Origin: Martinezella lusitana
Lineage (GTDB): Bacteria; Pseudomonadota; Alphaproteobacteria; Rhizobiales; Rhizobiaceae
Assembly: GCF_016901135.1 (NCBI RefSeq)
Contig: NZ_JAFEVL010000062.1
Location: forward strand, 186,001 to 250,000
Length of the DNA stretch: 64,000 nt
Direction: 5' to 3'
The notes under the pieces are model-generated. The model saw only the letters and a program-made list of their open reading frames with translations. It ran no database searches and was not told the DNA's origin. The position numbers were made by a program, and so were the translations under genes. Below are positions 9,321 through 19,237 of the stretch, in pieces; within the stretch, counting starts at the first letter, position 1; every line of letters begins with the position of its first letter.

Positions 9321-11993
9321 ATGGGCAGAAGCAATTCGGCGGCGTTGAGCGGTCGCCCCGACCGTTTTTCGCTTTCGGGTGTGGTGTGGCGTCAGATCAA
9401 GGGCCTGACAGGCTTTGCCCTGCTGTTCCTGCTGGCGCTGGCCGTTGCGGCACTGGCGACCTGGAACGTCATGGATCCCAGCTATTCCTACGCCACCGGC
9501 AATGCGCCGACCAACCTGCTCGGTTTTCCCGGTGCCGCCTTTGCCGATATCATGATGCAGGCGCTCGGACTTGCCTCCGTCGTCGCGCTGCTGCCCGTCG
9601 CCGCCTGGGCCTTTGCGATGATTTCCAACCGCAAGCTCAATCGCGTGCCGTCGCGCCTTGGCGCGTGGCTCGGCGGTTGTGTCGTCGCGGCCGGCTCCAT
9701 CGCCTGCTTTCCCGCGCCGCCGACCTGGCCGATCCCGAACGGCATCGGCGGGGTCGTCGGCGATATCCTCCTGCGCTTTCCCGCCCTTTTCATCGGCACC
9801 TATCCGAGCGGCGTCGTCGCCATCGTGATCGGTTCGGTTCTGGCTGTTCCCGCGATCTGGCTCATGCTTTTCGGCGCGGGCGTGATCGGTGAAAGCCTGG
9901 TGGAGGACGACGAGGACGAAGACGATTATGAGAACACACACAGCCGCGCTCGCCGGGTAGGCGATGAAGACGAGGACGATGATCGCGGCGGCTTTTTGAG
10001 CAACTTTATGGCCTTCGGGGCGGTCATGCATGCATGGTATAACGCGCATGCTCGTCTTCGCCGCCTGTTCGGCATGGGTCCGCGCAAGCGCCGCGACCAC
10101 GCCTTCGATGCGCCCTATGATTTCAATGATGACGAATTCGGCACGCTGAACGAACCCGTGCGCGCCAAGACGCCGATGGCCCGGGGCGATCGCGTCGAGC
10201 CTTCGCTCGAAGGTTCGGCTGCGCGCCGTGTCGTTTCCGCGCCCTCCATCAGCCTCAACGATGACGACGACGAGGACGAGGATCCGTCCTATGAGCGCGA
10301 TCCGCGGCGCCCGGCCGACATCCTGCCCGATGATGAGGAAGACGATGAATGGCCGCTGCGCCCTGTTTCGCCGAAGGCGGCAGCTGGCCAGCGCATTATC
10401 CCGCCGGCCGCGCGTCCGAAGCCCGGCGCACGTGCGGAGCGTGAGGCACAGACCTCGTTCATACGGCCCTATGGCTTCCAGCTGCCGGCCGTGCATTTGC
10501 TCGCCGAGCCGAAGACCGTCACCCGGGATACGACGCTTTCCGCCGATGCGCTCGAGCAGAATGCCCGCATGCTCGAAGGCGTGCTGGAGGATTTCGGCGT
10601 CAAGGGCGAGATCATCCATGTCCGCCCCGGCCCGGTGGTGACGCTCTACGAACTGGAGCCTGCACCCGGCATCAAGTCCTCGCGTGTCATCGGCCTCGCC
10701 GACGATATTGCCCGCTCGATGAGCGCGATCGCCGCCCGCGTCGCCGTGGTTCCCGGCCGCAACGCCATCGGCATCGAACTGCCGAATTCCACGCGCGAGA
10801 CCGTCTATCTGCGTGAACTTGTCGCCAGCCGTGATTTCGAGACCTCCAAGGCCAAGCTCGCCATGGCACTCGGCAAGACGATCGGCGGCGAACCCGTCAT
10901 CGCCGATCTCGCCAAGATGCCGCATCTGCTCGTCGCTGGTACCACCGGCTCGGGTAAATCCGTCGCCATCAACACGATGATCCTGTCGCTGCTCTATCGC
11001 ATGACGCCGGAGCAGTGCCGTCTGATCATGATCGATCCGAAGATGCTGGAACTGTCCGTCTATGACGGCATTCCGCATCTGCTCTCGCCCGTGGTCACCG
11101 ACCCGAAGAAGGCCGTCGTCGCGCTCAAATGGACCGTCCGCGAGATGGAAGAGCGCTACAAGAAGATGTCGAAGATCGGCGTGCGCAACATCGACGGCTT
11201 CAACACCCGTGTCGAGCAGGCTGTCGCCAAGGGCGAGGCGATCAGCCGCACTGTCCAGACCGGTTTCGACCGCCAGACCGGCGAGGCGATCTACGAGACG
11301 GAAGAATTCGATCTGAAGCCGATGCCCTACATCGTCGTCATCATCGACGAGATGGCCGACCTGATGATGGTCGCCGGCAAGGATATCGAAGGCGCGGTGC
11401 AGCGCCTGGCGCAGATGGCGCGCGCGGCCGGCATCCATGTCATCATGGCGACGCAGCGTCCGTCGGTCGACGTCATCACGGGCACGATCAAGGCGAACTT
11501 CCCGACGCGCATCTCCTTCCAGGTGACCTCGAAGATCGACAGCCGCACTATCCTCGGCGAACAGGGCGCCGAACAGCTGCTCGGCATGGGCGACATGCTC
11601 TATATGGCCGGCGGCGGGCGCATCCAGCGTGTTCACGGCCCGTTTGTCGCCGACGGCGAGGTCGAGGACATCGTCGCCTACCTGAAGACGCAGGGTTCGC
11701 CGCAATATCTCGATGCCATCACCGCCGATGATGATGAGGATGAAGACGGCCACGGTCCGGTGGGCACTTCCAATCTCTCCGATTCGGAGGATCCCTACGA
11801 TCAGGCTGTCGCGATCGTCCTGCGGGACGGCAAGGCTTCGACCTCCTACATCCAGCGCCGCCTCGGCATCGGCTACAACCGCGCCGCCTCGCTGATCGAG
11901 CGCATGGAGCAGGAGGGCCTGATCGGCCCGGCCAACCATGCCGGCAAGCGCGAGATTCTCGTTCCCACCGAAGCGGACATTCTGGATCGCTGA
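9321..11993 (+). CDS. ftsK: DNA translocase FtsK
   Basis: An 890-residue cell-division DNA pump that acts at the septum and moves chromosome termini apart. Four membrane segments lie in about the first 200 residues. A very acidic linker with runs such as DDEDEDDY and DDDDEDEDP follows to about residue 350. The motor domain has Walker A GTTGSGKS at 540-547 and Walker [13 protein letters not shown]. The C-terminal gamma winged helix ([20 protein letters not shown]) reads polar DNA motifs. The ATG at 9321 (MGRSN) follows a GGAACGGGG stretch. Confidence 0.96.
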   Translation: MGRSNSAALSGRPDRFSLSGVVWRQIKGLTGFALLFLLALAVAALATWNVMDPSYSYATGNAPTNLLGFPGAAFADIMMQALGLASVVALLPVAAWAFAMISNRKLNRVPSRLGAWLGGCVVAAGSIACFPAPPTWPIPNGIGGVVGDILLRFPALFIGTYPSGVVAIVIGSVLAVPAIWLMLFGAGVIGESLVEDDEDEDDYENTHSRARRVGDEDEDDDRGGFLSNFMAFGAVMHAWYNAHARLRRLFGMGPRKRRDHAFDAPYDFNDDEFGTLNEPVRAKTPMARGDRVEPSLEGSAARRVVSAPSISLNDDDDEDEDPSYERDPRRPADILPDDEEDDEWPLRPVSPKAAAGQRIIPPAARPKPGARAEREAQTSFIRPYGFQLPAVHLLAEPKTVTRDTTLSADALEQNARMLEGVLEDFGVKGEIIHVRPGPVVTLYELEPAPGIKSSRVIGLADDIARSMSAIAARVAVVPGRNAIGIELPNSTRETVYLRELVASRDFETSKAKLAMALGKTIGGEPVIADLAKMPHLLVAGTTGSGKSVAINTMILSLLYRMTPEQCRLIMIDPKMLELSVYDGIPHLLSPVVTDPKKAVVALKWTVREMEERYKKMSKIGVRNIDGFNTRVEQAVAKGEAISRTVQTGFDRQTGEAIYETEEFDLKPMPYIVVIIDEMADLMMVAGKDIEGAVQRLAQMARAAGIHVIMATQRPSVDVITGTIKANFPTRISFQVTSKIDSRTILGEQGAEQLLGMGDMLYMAGGGRIQRVHGPFVADGEVEDIVAYLKTQGSPQYLDAITADDDEDEDGHGPVGTSNLSDSEDPYDQAVAIVLRDGKASTSYIQRRLGIGYNRAASLIERMEQEGLIGPANHAGKREILVPTEADILDR

Positions 11994-12129
11994 GGCGATC
12001 CGCCTTTCCGTGTCACATATCCCGCCTATGTTCAGGGAAATTTGATCGTGGCCCGCAGCCGACCCCGGGCCGCCGCGCCATGAAGACGCCGATTTTGCGC
12101 GCCATGGACAAAGCATGAAGGAGAATTCG

Positions 12130-12780
12130 ATGAAAAAGATTGATGCGCAGCCCTTGAGCCGATTTTCACTGACCCGCCGGCATTTCCTCGGCGCCGTGGT
12201 CGCGGTCGGTGCGGCAGGCGCTCTGCCGGTTTCGGCTCTTGCGCAGGCGCAGGCGGCAAGTATCAACCCAGGCATTGCCCAGGCCATCGCCGATCACTTC
12301 TCATCCATCAAGACCATGAAGGGCGGCTTCCTGCAGATCGGGCCACGCGGCGATCAGATGAGCGGCTCCTTCTTCATCCAGCGGCCCGGCAAGATGCGCT
12401 TCAACTACGATCCGCCGTCACGCATGCGCGTCATCTGTGATGGCAACAACGTCCAGGTCATCAACGACCAGACGAATACGAAGAACATGTACCAGCTGTC
12501 GAAAACGCCGCTGAGCCTGTTGCTTGCCAACAAGATCGACCTTTCCGCCGACATGGTGCGCAATGTCGATTCGCAGCCGGATCTGACCAAGATCACACTC
12601 GGCAACCGCACTGTCTTCGGCGATTCCACAATCGCGATGATCTTCGATTCGAAGAGCTACGACCTGCGCCAGTGGACCGTCATCGACCCGCAGGGCAAGA
12701 CGACCGATGTCATCATCAACAACGTGAAGACCAATGTCGCCTTCGACGACAGCGTTTTCCGCATCGACTATACGCGCTGA
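12130..12780 (+). CDS. lolA: Outer-membrane lipoprotein carrier protein LolA
   Basis: A 216-residue periplasmic chaperone of the LolA family. The mature part shows GGFLQIGPRGDQMSGSFFIQRPGKMRFNY, the usual hydrophobic-barrel start, and ends DDSVFRIDYTR. LolA takes lipoproteins from LolCDE and hands them to the outer membrane. The leader contains TRRHFLGAVVAVGAAG, a twin-arginine motif before the hydrophobic stretch, so export may be by Tat. GGAG 7 nt upstream selects the ATG at 12130 over one at 12115. It follows ftsK. Confidence 0.9.
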   Translation: MKKIDAQPLSRFSLTRRHFLGAVVAVGAAGALPVSALAQAQAASINPGIAQAIADHFSSIKTMKGGFLQIGPRGDQMSGSFFIQRPGKMRFNYDPPSRMRVICDGNNVQVINDQTNTKNMYQLSKTPLSLLLANKIDLSADMVRNVDSQPDLTKITLGNRTVFGDSTIAMIFDSKSYDLRQWTVIDPQGKTTDVIINNVKTNVAFDDSVFRIDYTR

Positions 12781-12862
12781 TCGCCGTCTCCATTCCTCGC
12801 AACGGGAGAAGCGCCGAATGGCGCTTTTCTTTCGGTCGCAGCCGGTCTAAAGCCTTATCCTG

Positions 12863-12960
12863 GCTAGAGCGGTTCAGCGTTTCACGGAACCGCTCTAGCT
12901 GTCTGTTTTGACGTGATTCCGGACGGAAAACCGCTGCGCACTTTTCCTGGAATTGCTCTG
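12863..12960. repeat. RIME-like rhizobial intergenic element
   Basis: GCTAGAGCGGTTC at 12863-12875 is mirrored by GAACCGCTCTAGC at 12887-12899. A second part around GATTCCGGACGGAAAACCGC and ending TTTTCCTGGAATTGCTC follows. I recognise this as the RIME1-like mosaic element scattered in Rhizobiaceae. It separates lolA from xthA. Confidence 0.7.
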
Positions 12961-12976
12961 TGGGAAAGGCTTGGGC

Positions 12977-13780
12977 ATGGGATTTTCGATTGCGACCTGG
13001 AATATCAACTCGGTGCGGCTGCGCATGCCCATTGTCGAGCAGTTCTTGATGCAGGCCCGGCCTGATATTCTCTGCCTGCAGGAGACCAAGGTCCCGAACG
13101 AGCTTTTCCCGCATGCGCCGCTGAGGGCGCTCGGCTACGAGCACATCATCATCCATGGTCAGAAGGGTTATCATGGCGTGGCAATCGCCTCGCGTTTTCC
13201 GCTGACCGAGGATCATCGGCAGGATTATTGCAATGTCGGCGATAGCAGACATATCTCGGCGATCTTCGAGCGCGGCGGCCGGCGCATCCGTCTGCACAAT
13301 TTCTATGTTCCAGCCGGTGGCGACGAGCCGGATCGCGCCATCAATCCGAAGTTCGGTCACAAGCTCGATTTCATCGAGGAAATGAAGCGGCTGCACGCGA
13401 ATGCCGAGCAGAACACCTCGGCGATCCTTGTCGGCGATCTCAATATCGCGCCGTTGGAGCATGACGTCTGGTCGCACAAGCAACTGCTCAAGATCGTCAG
13501 CCACACGCCGGTCGAGACCGATGGGCTGATCGAGGTGATGAAGCGCGGTGCCTGGCTCGACCTGATGCGCCAGCAGGTGCCCGCCAATGAGAAGCTCTAT
13601 ACGTGGTGGAGCTACCGCGCCAAGGATTGGGAGGCTGCCGATCGCGGCCGCCGCCTCGACCATATCTGGTCGTCATCCGATCTTGGCCCGCACCTGCAGC
13701 GCATCGAGATCCTGAAGGCGGCGCGCGGCTGGGATCGCCCGTCCGACCATGTGCCGGTAACGGCGCATTTCAATCTCTAG
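12977..13780 (+). CDS. xthA: Exodeoxyribonuclease III
   Basis: A 267-residue exonuclease/endonuclease/phosphatase-fold protein. Motifs in order are IATWNINSVRLR with the metal-binding Asn, LCLQETK with the catalytic Glu, NFYVPAGGDEPD, VGDLNIAP, and the final RPSDHVPVTAHF with the catalytic Asp-His pair. It cuts AP sites and removes 3' blocks in base excision repair. The ATG at 12977 (MGFSIATWN) gives the normal family start. It stands alone after the RIME-like element. Confidence 0.94.
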   Translation: MGFSIATWNINSVRLRMPIVEQFLMQARPDILCLQETKVPNELFPHAPLRALGYEHIIIHGQKGYHGVAIASRFPLTEDHRQDYCNVGDSRHISAIFERGGRRIRLHNFYVPAGGDEPDRAINPKFGHKLDFIEEMKRLHANAEQNTSAILVGDLNIAPLEHDVWSHKQLLKIVSHTPVETDGLIEVMKRGAWLDLMRQQVPANEKLYTWWSYRAKDWEAADRGRRLDHIWSSSDLGPHLQRIEILKAARGWDRPSDHVPVTAHFNL

Positions 13781-13808
13781 AACGATCTAGCTGGATCGCC
13801 GCGCGGGG

Positions 13809-14264
13809 TCAGGAAAACCGGCCGAGAAGCGCGGCTGCCTGCCTGGCAAGTGTCGCGAAGTTCTCGCGGATCCTATTCTGGATCAGCAGGCCGGCATCGG
13901 GATATTCTTCGATCAGCCGATGAAAGAGCGCGCGCGTGATGCGGATCACGTCGGACTCTTCGGCCGCGACGGCCGTGTATTTCCGCTCCACCGGCGTCAC
14001 CAGCGCCAGCTCCGAGAGCATGGTGCCGGCCTGTATCACCGCTTCGACCTGTTTCTGCCCGGCATTGTCTATGGTGCTGAGTTCGAAGCTGCCCCGCGCG
14101 ACGACATAGGCGCATTCGGCCGGTGACTTCTCCCTGAACAGGGTCTGGCCTTCGGCCACGTGGCGGCGGTCGGCGCCGAAGGCAATCAGCCGCAGCGGCT
14201 CATCGCCCATGCCGTGAAACAGCGGCAGTTGCGACAGCAGGCGGATATCGTCGTTCAGCGCCAT
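13809..14264 (-). CDS. Cyclic-nucleotide-binding domain protein
   Basis: A 151-residue single-domain protein of the Crp/PKA regulatory type. LLSQLPLFHGMGDEPLRLIA opens the beta roll and GTMLSELALVTPVERKYTAVA is the phosphate-binding-cassette region. It lacks a DNA-binding helix-turn-helix. The glutamate is present, but the arginine that normally contacts the cyclic phosphate is not obvious, so ligand binding is uncertain. It lies 9 bp after the response regulator, with its GGGAAC ribosome site at the regulator's stop. In Brucella the OtpR/CenR regulator has the same partner. Confidence 0.85.
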   Translation of the reverse strand: MALNDDIRLLSQLPLFHGMGDEPLRLIAFGADRRHVAEGQTLFREKSPAECAYVVARGSFELSTIDNAGQKQVEAVIQAGTMLSELALVTPVERKYTAVAAEESDVIRITRALFHRLIEEYPDAGLLIQNRIRENFATLARQAAALLGRFS

Positions 14265-14273
14265 GTCTGTTCC

Positions 14274-14957
14274 CTAGGGGATGATCTTGTAGCCGCCGTT
14301 TTCCGTGACCAGGATTTCAGCGTTGGAGGGATCGCGTTCGATCTTCTGGCGAAGGCGATAGACGTGGGTTTCGAGCGTATGGGTGGTGACGCCGGAATTA
14401 TAGCCCCATACCTCTTCGAGAAGGATATCGCGGGTCACGACCTTCTGGTCGGCGCGATAGAGATAGCGGATGATGGCGGCTTCCTTCTCCGTGAGGCGGA
14501 TCTTCTGCCCGTCTTCGGTGGTCAAAAGCTTCTGGCTTGGTTTGAACAGGTAGCGGCCGACGGTGAAGGTCGCGTCCTCGCTCTGCTCGTGCTGGCGCAG
14601 CTGCGCCCGGATGCGGGCGAGCAGCACGGCGAAGCGGAAGGGCTTGGTCACGTAATCGTTCGCGCCGGCTTCGAGGCCGAGGATGGTGTCGGAATCCGTA
14701 TCATGGCCTGTCAGCATGATGATCGGCGCCTTGAAGCCGTTCTTGCGCAGCAGCTTCACGGCTTCGCGGCCGTCCATGTCGGGCAGGCCGACATCCATGA
14801 TCAGGAGATCGACAGGCACGGTGCGTGCCGTCTGCACGCCCTTTCCGGCATTCACCTCCTGCAGAACGTTGAATTCCTCGTAAAGCGATAATTGCTCGAC
14901 CAACATTTCGCGCAGGTCGTTGTCATCGTCCACCAGGAGAATGGTGCGTGCGGTCAT
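14274..14957 (-). CDS. OmpR-type response regulator (CenR/OtpR-like)
   Basis: A 227-residue two-component regulator. The receiver has the acidic pocket Asp10-Asp12, phosphoacceptor Asp55 in LLIMDVGLPDMDG, the threonine in MLTGHD and the lysine in TKPF. The C-terminal winged helix ends ENGGYKIIP, with the recognition segment THTLETHVYRLRQKI. No sensor kinase is adjacent. From its neighbour, I infer it corresponds to the cell-envelope regulator called OtpR or CenR in Brucella; that assignment is by synteny and memory. Confidence 0.9.
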   Translation of the reverse strand: MTARTILLVDDDNDLREMLVEQLSLYEEFNVLQEVNAGKGVQTARTVPVDLLIMDVGLPDMDGREAVKLLRKNGFKAPIIMLTGHDTDSDTILGLEAGANDYVTKPFRFAVLLARIRAQLRQHEQSEDATFTVGRYLFKPSQKLLTTEDGQKIRLTEKEAAIIRYLYRADQKVVTRDILLEEVWGYNSGVTTHTLETHVYRLRQKIERDPSNAEILVTENGGYKIIP

Positions 14958-15069
14958 GCCGTTCGGATCCTCGTTCTAATCCCTCCTAAGTCCTACGCCA
15001 AATTGCATTTTTAGCAAGTCGCGACGCGGCTCAGGCTTGGTGGTTTGGTTGGAACTGCTATGATTTCAA

Positions 15070-15654
15070 ATGAAATCACGCGCAAAGCAAAAACATGTGA
15101 GGAAAATGGAAAAGACAAGGGCAGGGGCCAAGCGGGCCGCTTCCACGGTCGTCGTACGTCCTGCGCCGGGTAAGAAGACGCGCGCTCTGGTGCGGGTCGG
15201 ACCTCTGACCATCCCGGCGGCGATCGGCCGATCCGGGCGCAGCATTTTGAAGCGCGAGGGCGACGGCGCGACACCGATTGCCGATATGAAGCTGCTTTAT
15301 GGCTTCACCCGCGGCGAGCATGTCCGCTTCCTTCGCACCGCCCTGCCGATGCGGCGCATCCGCAAGGATATGCTCTGGTGCGATCAGCCTGACGATGCCA
15401 ATTACAACAGGCTGGTGAAGGCTCCATTCACGCCGAGCCACGAGGAAATGCGGCGAGGCGACGGCCTCTATGACATCTGCCTGGTGCTCGATTGGAACAT
15501 CCGCTCGCGCCGGCGTCACCGTGGCTCGGCGATCTTCTTCCATCTGATCAAGCCCGGCTACGAGCCGACGGCCGGCTGTGTCGCCGTCAGCCTTGGCGAC
15601 ATGCGGCGCATACTTCCATTGCTCCGAAAAGGTACGGTGCTTCGGGTTGTCTGA
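15070..15654 (+). CDS. L,D-transpeptidase (YkuD) family protein
   Basis: A 194-residue protein whose core is a YkuD catalytic domain. HRGSAIFFHLIKPGYEPTAGCVAVS near the end carries the His and the Cys nucleophile of the H-x(n)-T-x-GCVA motif. It lacks a clear signal peptide; the N-terminus is a Lys/Arg-rich tail. Family members cross-link peptidoglycan or attach proteins to it. Short versions like this (often called DUF or ErfK-like) are common in rhizobia. An in-frame ATG at 15106 is an alternative start and neither has a convincing ribosome site. Confidence 0.82.
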   Translation: MKSRAKQKHVRKMEKTRAGAKRAASTVVVRPAPGKKTRALVRVGPLTIPAAIGRSGRSILKREGDGATPIADMKLLYGFTRGEHVRFLRTALPMRRIRKDMLWCDQPDDANYNRLVKAPFTPSHEEMRRGDGLYDICLVLDWNIRSRRRHRGSAIFFHLIKPGYEPTAGCVAVSLGDMRRILPLLRKGTVLRVV

Positions 15655-15798
15655 AATGTCGCTCGGGGTTAAAATCCCAATATTCTCCACTATATAGATT
15701 TTCGACCGGCGCTCCGCGCGAGCCAGGCCGGGACTTTTTCTTTCCGGATTTGAATCACACCTTCACTCCACCCACCATCCATCATCTGGAGACTCATC

Positions 15799-16629
15799 GT
15801 GATCACGCAACCGACAATTACGTTCAACGACGGCAATTCCATTCCGCAGGTCGGCCTCGGTGTCTGGCAGACGCCCGAAAACGTTGCCCCGATGGCGGTC
15901 AGCACGGCCTTGAAGGCCGGCTATCGCCATGTCGATACCGCAGCCATCTACGCCAATGAAGATGGCGTCGGCGAAGGCATGCGCCAGTCCGGCGTCGCCC
16001 GCAAGGATATCTTCCTGACCACCAAGCTCTGGAACGAGGCCCAGGGTTTCGATTCCACCCTCAAGGCCTTTGATGAAAGCCTGAAGCGGCTCGGTACTGA
16101 CTATCTCGACCTCTATCTCATTCATTGGCCGTCGCCGCACCGCGACCGCTATCTCGACACCTGGAAGGCCTTCGTTCGCCTCAAGGAAGAAGGCCGCGCT
16201 CGCTCGATCGGCGTTTCCAACTTCGCTAAGGAACATCTCGACCGCATTATCGGCGAAACCGGCGTCACGCCCGTCCTCAACCAGATCGAGCTGCATCCGA
16301 CCTTCCAGCAGAAGGCGCTGCGCGAAGTGCACGACAAGCTCGGCATCAAGACCGAGTCCTGGAGCCCGCTCGGCCAGGGCAAGCTCCTCACCAACGCCGC
16401 AATCGGCAAGGTCGCCGCCAAGCATGGCCGCACGCCGGCGCAGGTGATCATCCGCTGGCATATCGAAAACGGCCTGATCGTCATTCCGAAATCGGTCACG
16501 CCGAGCCGCATCGAGGAAAACCTTAAGGTCTTCGACTTCAAGCTCGATAGCGACGATCTGGCTGACATTGCCAAGCTCGATTCTGCCGGCGGCCGTATCG
16601 GCCCGGATCCGGTGACGGCAACGTTCTGA
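15799..16629 (+). CDS. Aldo/keto reductase (2,5-diketo-D-gluconate reductase type)
   Basis: A 276-residue NADPH-dependent reductase of the AKR5-like group. The catalytic tetrad is visible as Asp46 and Tyr51 (HVDTAAIY), Lys76 (FLTTKLWN) and a His in LIHWPSP. The cofactor-binding end reads VIPKSVTPSRIEENLKVFDF. Start is a GTG at 15799 with GGAG 8 nt upstream. The substrate is not predictable. A terminator follows, so it is probably monocistronic. Confidence 0.9.
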   Translation: MITQPTITFNDGNSIPQVGLGVWQTPENVAPMAVSTALKAGYRHVDTAAIYANEDGVGEGMRQSGVARKDIFLTTKLWNEAQGFDSTLKAFDESLKRLGTDYLDLYLIHWPSPHRDRYLDTWKAFVRLKEEGRARSIGVSNFAKEHLDRIIGETGVTPVLNQIELHPTFQQKALREVHDKLGIKTESWSPLGQGKLLTNAAIGKVAAKHGRTPAQVIIRWHIENGLIVIPKSVTPSRIEENLKVFDFKLDSDDLADIAKLDSAGGRIGPDPVTATF

Positions 16630-16657
16630 TTCAATCCGTCGGATTGCATTGCTTTAG

Positions 16658-16689
16658 GAGGCTCGGAGTGAAAACTCCGGGCCTCTTTT
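16658..16689 (+). terminator. Terminator after the aldo/keto reductase gene
   Basis: GAGGCTCGGAG pairs with CTCCGGGCCTC around TGAAAA with one mismatch, followed by TTTTG. Confidence 0.8.
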
Positions 16690-16718
16690 GTATCGAGCAG
16701 GCTGCAATCGCCCTGGCG

Positions 16719-18173
16719 TCACGACGCCTCCTCGGAAAGTGCAGTGCGCTTCGCGATGGCGAAGCCGGTAAGCGCGACGACGAGTGCTGCGACGATCAGC
16801 AGGGCGGCGATCGCGAAGGTGATCTGCATGCCCATTGCAACGGCCTCGGAGCGTGCGATGGCGATGTTGGTGGTTCCCGATGCCAGCGTGAAGACCGCGC
16901 CCATCACGGATGCGCCGGTGATCAGTCCGAGGTTTCGCGACAGGCTCAGCATGGCCGAAATGACGCCGCGCTGTTCAGGACGGATATTGGTCATGATCGT
17001 GGTGTTGTTGGCTGCCTGAAACAGGGCATAGTTCGCCGTCACGAGGGCAAGCGGCCCGATATATCCAGCTGCACCGAACCTGCCCTGCAGCGCTGCTACC
17101 AGGAATAGGCCGATGATCATGGCGACGAGGCCGGTGATGGTCATGCGATGGGCGCCGAAGCGATCGACGATGCGGCCGGCCGGCACGCCTGTCAGAGCCG
17201 CCACCAGCGGGCCGGCGGACATCACCGCGCCGACATGGGCGGCATCGAGGCCGAGCGCGCGGGAGAGATAGAAGGGCCCGACCACCAGCGTCGCCATCAT
17301 GACGGTCGAGACGAGGGTGCTCATGGCAAGGCCCGCGCTCAGCGCCGAATCGCGGAACATCGCGAGGCGCAGCAGGGGCGATTTCACTTTCGTCTCGGTA
17401 AAGGCGAAGAGCGCGGTGCCGAAGGCTGCGGCCAGCAGCAGGCCGATATTCACAGCACCGAAGCTGCCATGCCCCATCGTCATGGCGAGCGCATAGGCGG
17501 CAAGCGTCAAGGCAAACAACAGCGTGCCGATCGCATCCGGGCGTCCTTGAGCGGCTTTTCGATCCTGACGATCCGACGGCAGGAAGCGGGCGGCGAGAAG
17601 GAAATTCGCGATCCCGAGCGGCACATTGACCAGGAAGATGGTTTCCCAGCCGAAGCCGGCAATCAGGATGCCGCCGAGTGACGGACCGAGCGTGGTTCCG
17701 ATGGCGGACATCGTGCCGAGGAGGCCCATGGCGCTGCCGGTTCTCTCCTTTGGTACCGTCTCGCCGACCATCGCCACCGTCAATGCCATCATCATGGCGG
17801 CGCCGAGGCCCTGCAAGGCTCTGGCAGCGATCAGCAGCCACAGCGTCGGTGCTATCCCGCAGAAGAGCGAGGCGAGGGTGAAGAGGGCTATTCCGGTCAG
17901 CAGCAGTCGGCGGCGACCGACGATATCGCCCAGCCGTCCGACGCTGACGATCAGTGCGGTAATCGCGAGCAGATAAGCGAGCACGATCCACTGCACTTGC
18001 TGGAAGGAAGCGCCGAAAGCCTCTGCCAGCGTCGGCAGGCCGACATTGGCGATGCTGGTATCGAGCGACGGCATCAGCATGGAGAGCGAGAGGCTGGCAA
18101 GCGCCCATCGGACCGAAGGTGCGGCTTTCATCCGCCCGGCTTTCGCCGGTTTTTCAATGATTGGCTTCAACAT
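16719..18173 (-). CDS. MFS drug-exporter-like transporter (14-TM, DHA2 type)
   Basis: A 484-residue membrane protein. The first helix holds LSMLMPSLDTSIANVGLPTLA, the EmrB/QacA motif with an Asp. Motif A follows as GRLGDIVGRRRLLL, and motif C-like glycine-rich segments occur in helix 5. About 14 hydrophobic segments can be counted. It probably expels a hydrophobic compound by proton antiport. I use the ATG at 18173 (MLKPII) with GGAG close by; an ATG at 18131 is possible. It is divergent from the LysR gene, its likely regulator. Confidence 0.88.
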   Translation of the reverse strand: MLKPIIEKPAKAGRMKAAPSVRWALASLSLSMLMPSLDTSIANVGLPTLAEAFGASFQQVQWIVLAYLLAITALIVSVGRLGDIVGRRRLLLTGIALFTLASLFCGIAPTLWLLIAARALQGLGAAMMMALTVAMVGETVPKERTGSAMGLLGTMSAIGTTLGPSLGGILIAGFGWETIFLVNVPLGIANFLLAARFLPSDRQDRKAAQGRPDAIGTLLFALTLAAYALAMTMGHGSFGAVNIGLLLAAAFGTALFAFTETKVKSPLLRLAMFRDSALSAGLAMSTLVSTVMMATLVVGPFYLSRALGLDAAHVGAVMSAGPLVAALTGVPAGRIVDRFGAHRMTITGLVAMIIGLFLVAALQGRFGAAGYIGPLALVTANYALFQAANNTTIMTNIRPEQRGVISAMLSLSRNLGLITGASVMGAVFTLASGTTNIAIARSEAVAMGMQITFAIAALLIVAALVVALTGFAIAKRTALSEEAS

Positions 18174-18310
18174 GAGCTCCAGTTCTGGCGGTGTCTTAAA
18201 AGTCCCGGCAGAAAGGTAGCTGTTTGCGCGATATGGCGGAACGCGCAGCATTTGCACTTCATTCGTGCGTTTAACGCTATATCTCGGCGAAATCGTGCTA
18301 TGGTCGCGTC

Positions 18311-19237
18311 ATGTCGACGCCCGATCTCAACCTGCTTGTCACTCTCAATGTCCTGCTTGCGGAGGGCAGCGTCGCGCGCGCGGCCCGGCGATTGCGGCTG
18401 AGCCCGTCCGCCATGAGCCGGGCACTGGCGCGCCTGCGCGAGACGACGGGCGATCCGCTGCTGGTCAGGGCGGGCCGTGGGTTGGTGCCGACGCCGCGGG
18501 CGCTGGAGCTGCGCGAGCGTGTCGGCGAGCTCGTGCAGGAGGCGGAGGCGGCGTTGCGGCCCTCCGAGACGCTGAACCTGAAGCAGCTCGTCTGGACCTT
18601 CACATTGCGCACTCGTGAGGGCTTCGTGGAGAATTTCGGCCCGGATCTCATCGCTCGCATTGCAGAGCAGGCGCCCGGCGTGCGGCTCTATTTCACCCAG
18701 AAGCTGGACAAGGACAGCACGCCACTGCGCGACGGCACGATCGATCTCGAGACCGGCGTTGTCGGCGACGATACAGGACCGGAGCTTAGAACGCAGGCTT
18801 TGTTCCGGGACCGCTTTATCGGCGTGGTGCGAAGCGGCCACCCGCTGAGCGAAGGTGCGATGACGCCCGCGCGCTATGCCGCCGGCCAGCACATCCTTGT
18901 CTCACGGCGTGGCCTGAAGAAGGGGGAGATCGATGAGGCGCTGGAAGGGCTGGGACTGGAGCGGCAGATTGCAACCATCGTCGGCAGCTTTTCGGCGGCG
19001 CTGGCTTTGGCCCGCGCTTCCGACCTGATCGTCAGCGTGCCGGAGCGGTATACGGGCAATCTCAGGGCCGATATGCATAGTTTCGCGCTGCCGGTGCCGA
19101 CGTCGGATGTGACGATTTCGCTGCTCTGGCATCCGCGAATGGACGCCGATCCGGCGCATCGCTGGCTGCGCGGCTGCATCCGCGATGTCTGCGCCGAGCG
19201 GCGTTCGGACCTGTCAGCGAGATTCGAAGCTGGCTAA
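18311..19237 (+). CDS. LysR-family transcriptional regulator
   Basis: A 308-residue LysR protein. The winged helix covers residues 1-60 (LNLLVTLNVLLAEGSVARAARRLRLSPSAMSRALARLRE), followed by the linker helix and a periplasmic-binding-protein-like effector domain. LVRAGRGLVPTPRAL is typical of the NodD/PcpR-like branch. It is divergent from the MFS exporter with about 137 bp between them. Its 3' end overlaps the convergent MarR gene by 24 bp. Confidence 0.9.
   Translation: MSTPDLNLLVTLNVLLAEGSVARAARRLRLSPSAMSRALARLRETTGDPLLVRAGRGLVPTPRALELRERVGELVQEAEAALRPSETLNLKQLVWTFTLRTREGFVENFGPDLIARIAEQAPGVRLYFTQKLDKDSTPLRDGTIDLETGVVGDDTGPELRTQALFRDRFIGVVRSGHPLSEGAMTPARYAAGQHILVSRRGLKKGEIDEALEGLGLERQIATIVGSFSAALALARASDLIVSVPERYTGNLRADMHSFALPVPTSDVTISLLWHPRMDADPAHRWLRGCIRDVCAERRSDLSARFEAG

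Noticed and set aside
9243-12287. A 1014-codon open frame on the minus strand
   Set aside because: It is the antisense of ftsK. Its translation is rich in His, Asp, Arg and Gly without domains, as expected opposite GC-rich coding DNA, whereas the plus strand encodes a full FtsK.
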